Below are positions 34,692 to 42,279 of a stretch of DNA of 64,000 bases, one piece after another. Under the pieces are notes generated by a model. The model searched no databases. It was not told the DNA's origin and was given only the letters and a program-made list of their open reading frames with translations. The number at the start of each line of letters is the position of its first letter. The first letter of the stretch is position 1. The DNA comes from Paenibacillus sp. FSL R7-0204 (GTDB taxonomy: Bacteria; Bacillota; Bacilli; Paenibacillales; Paenibacillaceae): assembly GCF_038002225.1 (NCBI RefSeq), contig NZ_JBBOCA010000001.1, positions 7,538,660 through 7,602,659 on the forward strand. The letters are read 5' to 3'. A program made the translations under genes and the position numbers.

Positions 34692-35591
34692 CTAATATAA
34701 CGCCCGCCACAAGTAAAAGGTGGCGTATGCTTCCCAGCCTTGCCAGGGCCGGGCCAGCTCCAGCAGCTCCGCCGGTGTCGGCTTGCGGTCCATGGCGGTA
34801 AGGAACTTGATTACATTTTGCAGGCCGACATCGCCTACAGGGAACGAGGACGCATCGCGCAGGCAGCGCATACGGACGTATTGCGAGGTCCACGGGCCGA
34901 TCCCGCGGATCTGCAGCAGCCGCTGCTCAGCGGCGGCCGGAGACGGAAGCGCCAGCAGCTCCTCCCGGCTTAGCTCCCCGCTTGTGATCAGCGAGGCTAC
35001 GGTAAGCACTGTCTGTGCTTTGCTGCGGGTTAGCTGCAAGGCGCATAACTCCTCTACCTGCACCTCAGTGAACACCTCAGGGCCAGGGAACCGGTAGTAG
35101 TTCTGCCCCTCCCATTCCAGCGCTTCCCCGTATTCAGCGGTCAGCCGCTGCTTCAGCCTGTAGGCAAAAGCCAGATTCACCTGCTGCCCCAGAATCGCCC
35201 AGCATAACGCCTCGAACAGATCAGGGATCCCGATGATCCGCAGCCCCCGGTGCTCGCTGGCCAGCGGCCCGAGCAGCGGGTCCGCTGCCGCCAGCCTGTA
35301 GAACGGGGCAAGGTCACGGTCCAGATCAAACCATTCCACAATATAGCGGGCCAACACCTCCTGCTCCAGTGCACCGGGTATCGCCCCATGCAGCCGGGTT
35401 ACACTCAGCTTGTGATCCTCGGACACACTGAGCCGCACCAGCAGCGGGCCGCCCTCTATCCTGAACATCCGGCTGACGCCTGCCTCATCCGTGCGGAACA
35501 GGCATTCCAGCGGCGAGCGGTTCATGTACTCCAGACAGGCCCCCAGGTCGAAGTCCTCCGGCAGCGGCAGCTCAAAAAGCAAATCGTTCAT
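34692..35591 (-). CDS. alkA: DNA-3-methyladenine glycosylase II (AlkA-like)
   Basis: 299 residues. An N-terminal domain of about 110 residues precedes the HhH-GPD fold: DLFEALCWAILGQQVNLAFA, the helix-hairpin-helix LLQIRGIGPWTSQYVRMRCL and the catalytic Asp in SSFPVGDVGLQN. The enzyme removes alkylated bases such as 3-methyladenine. It is the third gene of an alkylation-repair operon; its ATG overlaps the ogt gene by 20 bp. AAAGGCGG lies upstream of the start. Confidence 0.93.
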   Translation of the reverse strand: MNDLLFELPLPEDFDLGACLEYMNRSPLECLFRTDEAGVSRMFRIEGGPLLVRLSVSEDHKLSVTRLHGAIPGALEQEVLARYIVEWFDLDRDLAPFYRLAAADPLLGPLASEHRGLRIIGIPDLFEALCWAILGQQVNLAFAYRLKQRLTAEYGEALEWEGQNYYRFPGPEVFTEVQVEELCALQLTRSKAQTVLTVASLITSGELSREELLALPSPAAAEQRLLQIRGIGPWTSQYVRMRCLRDASSFPVGDVGLQNVIKFLTAMDRKPTPAELLELARPWQGWEAYATFYLWRALY

Positions 35592-36156
35592 GACCAGCCG
35601 CCTTTACATTCAGAATCCCCTCCAGCCGGAGCAGCTCCTGCTTCATCTGGAGTCCGCCCCGGAAGCCGGTTAAGGTACCGTTCGCGCCAATCACCCGGTG
35701 GCAGGGTACAATGACCGGCACGGGGTTCTGCCCGTTGGCCGCACCGACAGCGCGAACCGCCAACGGTCTGCCGATCCGCTCAGCCAATTGCTTGTAGCTG
35801 GCCGTCTCACCATGCGGGATGGTAAGCAGCCCCCGCCACACCTCCTGCTGAAACGGTGTGCCCCACAGATCCAGCTGAACACTACTGAAATCTACCGGCT
35901 CTCCGGCAAAATACCGCTCCAGCAGCGTGATCAACCCAAGCTGCTCAAATCTTCCGGCATCCTCCATCAGCTCATGGGCAGGCGCATACATTTTCAACCA
36001 GGAGGCGGGTAATTGCCCTTCGTCCTGCGGGAAGGATACGCGGATCAGGCCTTTATCGCTGGCCCACAGGGTCCACTCCCCGTTTCCGGGATTCAGGGTA
36101 TGACGATAAATCGTGATCGTATTTGTACTCCGGCTGTTATTCCGGCTTGGGTTCAT
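35572..36156 (-). CDS. ogt: O6-methylguanine-DNA methyltransferase (Ogt/AdaB)
   Basis: 194 residues, ATG with CGAAGGAGG upstream. The active-site Cys is in PVPVIVPCHRVIGANGTLTG; the DNA-binding helix-turn-helix region is TPFQQEVWRGLLTIPHGETA followed by SYKQLAERIG and the Asn hinge AANGQNPVP. The protein transfers the methyl group of O6-methylguanine to its own Cys in a suicide reaction. It overlaps ada (upstream) and alkA (downstream) by 20 bp each. Confidence 0.95.
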   Translation of the reverse strand: MNPSRNNSRSTNTITIYRHTLNPGNGEWTLWASDKGLIRVSFPQDEGQLPASWLKMYAPAHELMEDAGRFEQLGLITLLERYFAGEPVDFSSVQLDLWGTPFQQEVWRGLLTIPHGETASYKQLAERIGRPLAVRAVGAANGQNPVPVIVPCHRVIGANGTLTGFRGGLQMKQELLRLEGILNVKAAGHERFAF

Positions 36157-36727
36157 GTTGGTTTCCTCCTTCGTTATGCTTGCTGCGGTACTCTGTAGGG
36201 GACAGCCCCGTCTTCTTCACGAACCAGGCGGCAAAATGAGAGGGCGTACGGAACCCCACAGCCCCGCCGACTTCAGCCATCCCAGCTGCGGTCTGTGTCA
36301 GCAGCCTGCAGGCTTCTTCTGCGCGCAACGTGTCCAGTCTGGCAGCAGGTGACAGGCCAGTAACCCGCTTATAGGTGCGCTGCAGGTGGAACGGGCTGAC
36401 CTTCAGCTCTTCAGCCATCGACTTCAAGGTAAGCTTGCTGCCGAACCGTCCGTCCATAATGGCGTCCGCCTGCGCCGCCAGGACTGCGTCCGGACGGAGG
36501 GTGCCGCCTTCCTCAGGACGGCATCTTTTGCAGGGACGGAAGCCTGCCGATATAGCCTCCTGCAAGGAGCCATAGAATACAACATTCGCTGCCTTCGGCG
36601 TTCTCGCCCGGCAGGACGGACGGCAGACAATATGGGTCGTCAGCACCGCCGTATAGTAGATCCCGTCATAGGTCGGCTCACGCCGCACCACCGTTTCATA
36701 GATATGCTCGAACAATTGCAGGTCCAT
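36137..36727 (-). CDS. adaA: Methylphosphotriester-DNA methyltransferase and AraC activator (AdaA-like)
   Basis: 196 residues from the ATG at 36727, with AGAGGTG upstream; two earlier ATGs lie on top of that site. The Ada zinc domain has Cys pairs in IVCRPSCRARTP and FRPCKRCRPEE, the first Cys being the methyl acceptor. Residues about 95-195 are an AraC helix-turn-helix (LKSMAEELKVSPFHLQRTYK, VGGAVGFRTPSHFAAWFVKK). The methylated form turns on the repair operon. As in Bacillus AdaA, the O6-methyltransferase is a separate protein, encoded next in the operon. Confidence 0.95.
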   Translation of the reverse strand: MDLQLFEHIYETVVRREPTYDGIYYTAVLTTHIVCRPSCRARTPKAANVVFYGSLQEAISAGFRPCKRCRPEEGGTLRPDAVLAAQADAIMDGRFGSKLTLKSMAEELKVSPFHLQRTYKRVTGLSPAARLDTLRAEEACRLLTQTAAGMAEVGGAVGFRTPSHFAAWFVKKTGLSPTEYRSKHNEGGNQHEPKPE

Positions 36728-37118
36728 CCCCATCACCTCTTACCGCCAGTATAAACGATTCGTTTTGATATATGCAGCTATTGCAATAGGAGAGCAAGAT
36801 TACGACAGTGATGCTGGGGGTTTCCCGCCAAGCACAACTAGAGTAGAAATCAATGAAATCGCGGATCTATAGTCCGTCGGATAGAGGAATCTCCCCCTGC
36901 AACAAACAATTGGATAAACGTCTTATCTAGCGGATTTTCGGGCAATGTGCGCAAGCAAGTGGAAAAACACCAGCTATTAATGCTAGTATTGGCTACTTGG
37001 GTTAGAATGGAACCTTTTAAGTGTTGTTTTTACAACTGTTGTTCCAAAAGGGGCGATTCGCTCATCAGCAAGTGTACGATATCCAACTACTCTCTTTATT
37101 CGGAGGACTAAGAACCCA
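36728..37118. other. Divergent intergenic region upstream of ada
   Basis: About 390 AT-rich bases between ada (minus) and a GNAT gene (plus). Just upstream of ada is a perfect 6-bp inverted repeat AAACGA-T-TCGTTT (36753-36765) overlapping a TATACT -10-like hexamer on the minus strand, a candidate Ada control site although it does not match the known B. subtilis ada box well. The rest shows no gene or RNA. Confidence 0.4.
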
Positions 37119-37970
37119 ATGAAACTATCAGACATCCGCTGCGAACGCCTAAGCAAGAAGGATTCTCTCGCAGCCGCAAAACTATTAAGCCTGGACGCGG
37201 ATACTGGCCCTGACCTCCTGCAGGTGCTGGAAGAGGAGCCGGAGCTGTTTATCGCCGCTTATGTAGGTGAGACGCTTATTGCGTTAGTCCAAATGGAAGC
37301 GTCCGCACCCCAGTCTCATCTAAATGTATTCGTCGCCCCGCAATCTCGCCGACAAGGCATTGGCAGGGCGTTAATGCAGGTGGCAGAAGCTCAATTACAG
37401 GCAGGCGGGACCCAAAAGATCAGTACTTCTGTCCGGTCCGGGGTATCCTCTTCCCTTGCGTTTGCCCGCAGCCTTAGCTATACCCCATACTATTCACTTA
37501 TTTATATGGAACGGACCGGAGGTTCTTTTCCTCAGGAAACGGCTTCTGCAAGATTGTATAGAGATGAGGACTTTGCGGCCGCCCATTCGCTGTATGCTAC
37601 TGCTTTTCATGAAATGCGGATGCGTGTCGGCTGCTTTCCCGATTCTGTTGTTGCAGAGCCTAATGAAGGCAGACGAAATGCCTGGGCAGCGGATGCACAG
37701 GACCGGCTGGTCTATGAGCTTGACGGAGAAATTGCGGCTTACAGCCATATCCACGGGAATGAAATTAGCAGTGTTAGTGTACGTTCTGACCTTCAGGGAC
37801 GCGGAATCGGACGAACCTTCGTGAAGTACTTGTGTGGTGAGATCCACCAGCGCGGCTATACAAGCGTTATCCTATCCTGCGTCGTTGGGAATGAAGCCAT
37901 ACATTTGTATAACAGCCTTGGATTTCAGGAAACGCATCGAATGGAGTATATGATAAAACAGGATGGTTGA
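37119..37970 (+). CDS. Tandem GNAT acetyltransferase
   Basis: 283 residues, ATG with CGGAGGA 11 bases upstream. Two GNAT modules lie in one chain. The first (1-135) has the acetyl-CoA loop SRRQGIGRALMQVAEAQL; the second (145-283) has LQGRGIGRTFVKYLCGEIHQ and ends with VGNEAIHLYNSLGFQETHRM. Tandem GNATs of this kind include mycothiol-synthase-like and drug-modifying enzymes. Substrate unknown. A decayed phosphotransferase gene lies 170 bp downstream. Confidence 0.88.
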   Translation: MKLSDIRCERLSKKDSLAAAKLLSLDADTGPDLLQVLEEEPELFIAAYVGETLIALVQMEASAPQSHLNVFVAPQSRRQGIGRALMQVAEAQLQAGGTQKISTSVRSGVSSSLAFARSLSYTPYYSLIYMERTGGSFPQETASARLYRDEDFAAAHSLYATAFHEMRMRVGCFPDSVVAEPNEGRRNAWAADAQDRLVYELDGEIAAYSHIHGNEISSVSVRSDLQGRGIGRTFVKYLCGEIHQRGYTSVILSCVVGNEAIHLYNSLGFQETHRMEYMIKQDG

Positions 37971-38141
37971 AGCGGGATCCCTGCGTCCGCAGAGAAAATC
38001 TGGAACAGCGGATGATGAGCACGATGAATGTATTTGCGGGGTATGGATTCCTGTAACGAAGAAATAAAATGATTTGGACTTAAGTCTTAGTATATTTGAC
38101 AGGAAACTATAAGTCTATATTTCAGCGGGAAATGCTGTTAG

Positions 38142-38679
38142 TCTGAGGATGACCGGTTTGTCAAAAACAGCCAGCCGCATATCCTAAGAATGTCAGCGAA
38201 ACCTGCGGCATATGTGAAACAAATACAAGTATACGGACAGCAGGAGCAGTGTTATATTGCTACAGCTTTTCATATGGCACCCGGACGTTTTTTTGACAAA
38301 AGTGATCCGCAATTGTGGGGTGTTCGATTTCGATGACAGCATCTATGGCTGGTACGCTCTTGATATAGCAATCGCAGCCGTCCATGCTGTCTGGTGGGGT
38401 TCCCCCGGGAAAGACCGGCAGTCCAAGAATAATTTTGCTGCTCACTTTCTGAATGAGTTTCTGACCGGATACTCTTTGTATCATGTGTTATCCGCTTACT
38501 GGATTCAGCAGATCCCTATGCTCATGGACTACCGGAATATCTGCTCCTATTTCTGGTGGCTGGATGATTGGAACGGCGATGAATCCGGACTGTCTGAATT
38601 TCAACAAGCTGCTATTGCTCATGCAGTGATGCTAATTTCTAAGGGGCAGTGCTTTGAGGGTTGTGACTTTACCTTATAG
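38142..38679 (+). pseudogene. Decayed aminoglycoside/choline phosphotransferase (APH) gene
   Basis: Two pieces in different frames. Piece one (frame of 38142-38336) reads ...RFVKNSQPHILRMSAKPAAY and QCYIATAFHMAPGRFFDKSD, which fits the N-lobe of APH-family kinases. Piece two (frame of 38257-38679) carries the C-lobe: GVFDFDDSIYGWYALDIAIA with the metal-binding DFD motif, then a helical end. The usual stretch between them, including the catalytic HGDLH.GN motif, is missing. So there was an internal deletion plus a frame change, and the N-lobe start is also lost. No plausible intact start codon with a ribosome site exists. Confidence 0.75.
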
Positions 38680-38718
38680 CTGTCAGGATTCTTCGGTGAT
38701 CCGTACCCTATCCTAACA

Positions 38719-38758
38719 AGCCTTCCCTAAGCCCTAACGGGGTCTGAAAGGCTTTTTT
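38719..38758 (+). terminator. Intrinsic terminator
   Basis: AAGCCTT (38719-38725) pairs with AAGGCTT (38748-38754), followed by a run of T. It lies between the pseudogene and the stalk-domain gene. Confidence 0.65.
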
Positions 38759-38774
38759 TCATCTGCCCGCAATC

Positions 38775-38803
38775 TTAACATCCTGTTAACCTCACGTTAT
38801 AAT
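38775..38803 (+). promoter_or_regulatory. SigA-type promoter for the stalk-domain protein gene
   Basis: TTAACA (38775-38780), 17-bp spacer, TATAAT (38798-38803). The ATG of the next gene is 38 bp downstream. Confidence 0.75.
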
Positions 38804-38840
38804 CAAAAGATATACATTACTTGGAAGGAATGAGCTGCCA

Positions 38841-39746
38841 ATGCCTATACTGAAAAGGTTAGTTCCGTTCTGTCTGATCCTCTTATTCTTATTTGCCGGC
38901 ATTAGCTCCACCACTGCTGCTTCCAGCCCGGCCCGGTCAACCACAAGACCTATACAGGTTAACATCAATGGTGCTTTTATCTCTGCTGATAGCAGTCCTT
39001 TTATACAGTCTGGCCGAACGATGATTCCCATCCGCACGCTTGCTTCCCTGGGGCTCCACTATTCTTGGGACGCTATCCGCCATACGGTAACGATCACGAA
39101 TTCCTCTAATGACCACTTTGAAATGACTCAGGGGCAATCTGTGGCTTACAAGAATGGCGAGCCTGTACAGATGGATAGTGAAGCCAATAATTACAACGGA
39201 CGACTCATGGTTCCCGCAAAGTTTGTCAGTGAGGCATTTGGATACACTGTGTACTATGAAAAGATAAGGGAAATCATCTTCATTCAGTCCAAGAATTTTA
39301 CTCCTGATGCCCAAGCCATCCATTCAGCAGATCTTAAGCAGGCCCGCCTGGCGGCCATTACGTTGCCGGTGCACTACACTTTTAAACCCGGTACAAGTCT
39401 GCAAAGTGATCAATCCCAATACTTCACCTACTCCTTTGCTTCAAAGGACGCCACACGCTATGCCTACAGCAATGGAGCAATAACCACAGTGGTTGAGATT
39501 GCAGGCACAACGGCCACAGCCATATGGCAGGCTTCGGAGGCAGCTATCCCCGGTTATCCGGCAACTACGTTCGGCGGTGTGCAGCCAGCGTATATTTCCG
39601 ATCTGTTTCAGGATTCTTTTAGCTACGACAACGGAGTGTATAGCGGGTATCACAGGCTTAGCGACGGCACTGTAACAACAGCTAAATTCCCAGGTAAACA
39701 CCCGGGTCTTACTGACGCTGATCTGATCCGGGCCATCCCGGAGTAG
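38841..39746 (+). CDS. Secreted protein with copper-amine-oxidase-like (stalk) domain
   Basis: 301 residues, ATG with TTGGAAGGAA upstream. Signal peptide at 1-27 (FCLILLFLFAGISSTTAA). Residues about 35-155 form a Cu_amine_oxidN1/stalk domain (VNINGAFISADSSPFIQSGR ... MIPIRTLASLGLHYSWD, then RLMVPAKFVSEAFGY), a beta-rich envelope domain very common in Paenibacillus. The C-terminal 140 residues are specific and of unknown function. Converges with another stalk-domain gene six bases away, so the two may be related by duplication of the module. Confidence 0.8.
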   Translation: MPILKRLVPFCLILLFLFAGISSTTAASSPARSTTRPIQVNINGAFISADSSPFIQSGRTMIPIRTLASLGLHYSWDAIRHTVTITNSSNDHFEMTQGQSVAYKNGEPVQMDSEANNYNGRLMVPAKFVSEAFGYTVYYEKIREIIFIQSKNFTPDAQAIHSADLKQARLAAITLPVHYTFKPGTSLQSDQSQYFTYSFASKDATRYAYSNGAITTVVEIAGTTATAIWQASEAAIPGYPATTFGGVQPAYISDLFQDSFSYDNGVYSGYHRLSDGTVTTAKFPGKHPGLTDADLIRAIPE

Positions 39747-39751
39747 AGAAC

Positions 39752-40384
39752 CTATATGCCGAAGTTAGCTCCCGGGAAAAGGGTGTACCGGTCCAAATAT
39801 TTTGCAGTGTCCGGTACCCTGTTCACGGACTTGATTTTCCCCTGCCCAAAAACAAAATTCCACCGTTCCACTTTCACCTTATACTCATCTTCAGCAGTTA
39901 CTCTCTGCACAATCCGCACGGTTAAGCTGCTATCTGTACTGGCAACAGGCTTCATATCAATAATTGTTCCCATATTATACGTTCCCGCAGGGAAGCTTTC
40001 GTTATAAATGTCCGTCTTGAAATTAGGCGTAACTGTATCGAGAACTCCTTGATAATCCCGTTCGTCATACGCCATAATCCATCTGTATGCCAGGTTCCGG
40101 TCCGCTACATAAGCCACGCTGCTGCGCTCCATTCCGAAATTCGGATCAGAATCCACATACACGGTTTTACTTTTGTTATCCCACTGGATACTGGCGTCAA
40201 ACCCTTCTGAAACGGCCCGAATCGGGACATATACCGTACCATTAATTATCTTAGGCGGCGTCTGAGTTTTCACTTGGTTACCATTTACGATTATTTTTGG
40301 AGCGACTGTAGCCGCAAAGGCTCCTGCACTAAACACTAGGGTCAAAGCCAGTCCTGATATGCCTATTTTCATTATTTTTTTCAT
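39752..40384 (-). CDS. Secreted stalk-domain protein
   Basis: 210 residues, ATG with AGGAGAGAG upstream. Signal peptide MKKIMKIGISGLALTLVFSA ending in AFA. A single short stalk domain follows (IIVNGNQVKTQTPPKIINGT, VYVPIRAVSEGFDASIQWD), then a C-terminal domain of about 120 residues (YRWIMAYDERDYQGVLDTVT) resembling small SnoaL/NTF2-like or DUF-type folds, which is inference. Probably extracellular. Role unknown. Confidence 0.75.
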   Translation of the reverse strand: MKKIMKIGISGLALTLVFSAGAFAATVAPKIIVNGNQVKTQTPPKIINGTVYVPIRAVSEGFDASIQWDNKSKTVYVDSDPNFGMERSSVAYVADRNLAYRWIMAYDERDYQGVLDTVTPNFKTDIYNESFPAGTYNMGTIIDMKPVASTDSSLTVRIVQRVTAEDEYKVKVERWNFVFGQGKIKSVNRVPDTAKYLDRYTLFPGANFGI

Positions 40385-40538
40385 TTTTCACTCTCTCCTA
40401 GGATGATAGATTTCTATCTTAGACGCCACTCAAGCATATTTGTTTCTATAAAATCAATATTATGTAATTGTTCAGCCCGCCTATCTCTCTTCAATTCCGA
40501 GTGTTTTCTCTCACCGGCCGGTTGCTTGGAGGCGCATT

Positions 40539-40612
40539 GTTGCATTTTTTGCAGGATTCTTCTAAAAAATCTTATGGGCTACGGCACATTGTTGCATAAT
40601 TTGCAGGAAATT
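40539..40612 (+). repeat. GTTGCA array, left part (units 1-2), cut by the IS element
   Basis: Two units of the form GTTGCA-N5/6-TGCAGGA start at 40539 and 40591 (52 bp apart). The array resumes after the IS256 element at 42064. Removing the element and one 8-bp duplication restores a 52-bp step to unit 3. The upstream flank (CTCACCGGCCG at about 40510) also recurs at the two other loci of this family. Confidence 0.85.
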
Positions 40613-40634
40613 CAGTGTTTAGAGCAAGTTCGCG

Positions 40635-42047
40635 GATGGCGTAAAGTAAGTTGTGTACCAAGATTTGGAGCCTAGTCAGGCACCAAAAAAGTAGGGTATC
40701 CTCGGGATTGCGAAACCACCAAGGAGGAACCCTACCAATGAATATTTTACCCGAAAGTTCGCTGAATAATCTATTTGAAAAACTTGTTAAAGATTTTGTG
40801 AAAGACAACATGGAACGCCTGTTGCGCGCCGAAATCCAGGGGTTTATGGAGAGTGAAGAAGCCGGCGCCAGCAATAGTCGCAATGGCTACTATACGCGAG
40901 ACTTACACACGAAATATGGCCATATCGAGGATCTTCAGGTGCCCCGGGACCGCCAAAGCCTTTTCCAGACGCAGTTGTTTGAGCCGTACCAGCGGCGGGA
41001 CGGATGGTTAGAAGAGGCCGTCATCCAAATGTATAAATCGGGCATGGGTACGCGGGATGTGGCCCGGTTCATTGAAAGTATGTTTGGTAGCCACTACTCC
41101 CCAACCACGGTCAGCAATATTACGGCTACAGTGCTGGACGATATCCACCAGTGGCAAAAGCGGCCACTGAGCAAACGGTATTCTGTGATCTATTTAGATG
41201 GGCTGTACGTGAAGCTGAAACGGGGCACGGTTCGTGGTGAAGTGGTCTACTTTGCGATGGGAATTGACGAGGAGGGACAGCGTCAAATTCTCGGGTTCTA
41301 CGTGGGTGGCCAAGAGAGTTCGAATGGCTGGCGGGAGGTACTCAAAGACCTGTACGACCGCGGAGCGCAGGAAGTCCTGCTGGGTGTGTTTGACGGGCTA
41401 CCGGGACTGGATGCGGCGTTTAAAGAGACCTATCCTCAGGCGGATGTACAGCATTGCGTAGTGCACAAAGTGCGGGCCACGTTTCATAAAATTCGGGTGG
41501 AGCACAAAACCGATGTCATGGAGGCGTTGAAAACCGTATATACAGCACCGGATGAAGTGGTAGCCCGGGCTAACTTTGATACGGTCAAAGCGAAGTGGAA
41601 CAAGCTGTATCCGAAGGAAATGAGGTCCTGGGAGGAACAGTTATCCACACTCCTGACGTTCTACAACTATCCGCTGTCGATCCGTAAAGCGATCTACACG
41701 TCGAACCCCATCGAGCGGATGAACAAGGAAATCCGCAAGCGTCTGAAACCGATGAACAGTCTGACAAACATGGATGCCGCAGAGAAAATCGTGTACCTGG
41801 AGATGCTGGAATACAATGAACGTCATGCAGGGCGGGTCGCCCAAGGCTTTGGAGTGGATGCCGTTAAAAAGAAGCTAAAAGAGCTATTCGAAACACGCTA
41901 CCCCTCTTTGCCCACACCGGAAGAGGCGTAGCAGATAAATCCAGTTTCTGGGAGTCGGGGTTCCCCCTCCCCCCAGAAACACTACATCCCAACCCGTAAC
42001 CCGGGGGAGGCACTTCTACTCTTTTACACAAACTTCTTGACGCTACC
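40635..42047 (+). mobile_element. IS256-family insertion sequence, complete
   Basis: 1413 bp. The ends GATGGCGTAAAG (left, 40635 on) and CTTGACGCTACC (right, ending 42047) are imperfect inverted repeats of about 24-26 bp, sharing GCGT.AAG and TTGTGTA. It is bounded by an 8-bp direct repeat AGTTCGCG at 40627-40634 and 42048-42055, the target duplication usual for IS256. It carries one intact transposase gene. The target was an intergenic GTTGCA repeat array. The clean ends and intact gene suggest a fairly recent insertion. Confidence 0.93.
40738..41931 (+). CDS. IS256-family (mutator-type) transposase
   Basis: 397 residues from the ATG at 40738 with AAGGAGGAACC upstream. Typical segments: EIQGFMESEEAGASNSRNGY near the N-terminus, first catalytic Asp in VIYLDGLYVKLKRG, second in LLGVFDGLPGLDAAF, the Cys/His region DVQHCVVHKVRATFHKI, and catalytic Glu in YTSNPIERMNKEIRKR. 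This is the DDE set of the IS256/MuDR group. The gene looks intact, so the element may still be active. Confidence 0.95.
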   Translation: MNILPESSLNNLFEKLVKDFVKDNMERLLRAEIQGFMESEEAGASNSRNGYYTRDLHTKYGHIEDLQVPRDRQSLFQTQLFEPYQRRDGWLEEAVIQMYKSGMGTRDVARFIESMFGSHYSPTTVSNITATVLDDIHQWQKRPLSKRYSVIYLDGLYVKLKRGTVRGEVVYFAMGIDEEGQRQILGFYVGGQESSNGWREVLKDLYDRGAQEVLLGVFDGLPGLDAAFKETYPQADVQHCVVHKVRATFHKIRVEHKTDVMEALKTVYTAPDEVVARANFDTVKAKWNKLYPKEMRSWEEQLSTLLTFYNYPLSIRKAIYTSNPIERMNKEIRKRLKPMNSLTNMDAAEKIVYLEMLEYNERHAGRVAQGFGVDAVKKKLKELFETRYPSLPTPEEA

Positions 42048-42063
42048 AGTTCGCGCTGACTAT

Positions 42064-42135
42064 ATTGCATTTTGTGCAGGATTTCAGCATCGGGCGCTTC
42101 TATTGGACAGTATTGCTGCACATTTTGCAGGATTT
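42064..42135 (+). repeat. GTTGCA array, right part (units 3-4)
   Basis: Units start at 42064 (ATTGCA variant) and 42115 (GCTGCA variant), 51 bp apart, each followed by TGCAGGATTTC. They complete the four-unit array interrupted by the IS256 element. The array lies upstream of the SWIM-domain gene. Confidence 0.85.
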
Positions 42136-42279
42136 CTCTACAATGTACGAGCATGGCCCCCCTCTGGCCGTCAGCCATATCATACCTGCCAGGATTTCAG
42201 ACATTTCCGGGATACGCTATACAAAAATGATATAATGGAACGATGGATTCACCCAATCTGCTACAGGAGAACGATAGCG

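Noticed and set aside
34468..34893. Minus-strand open frame with 17-residue repeats (EKPITLD-type)
   Set aside because: The repeats are the 51-bp hairpin array read as codons. The frame overlaps the alkA gene out of frame and has no ribosome site.
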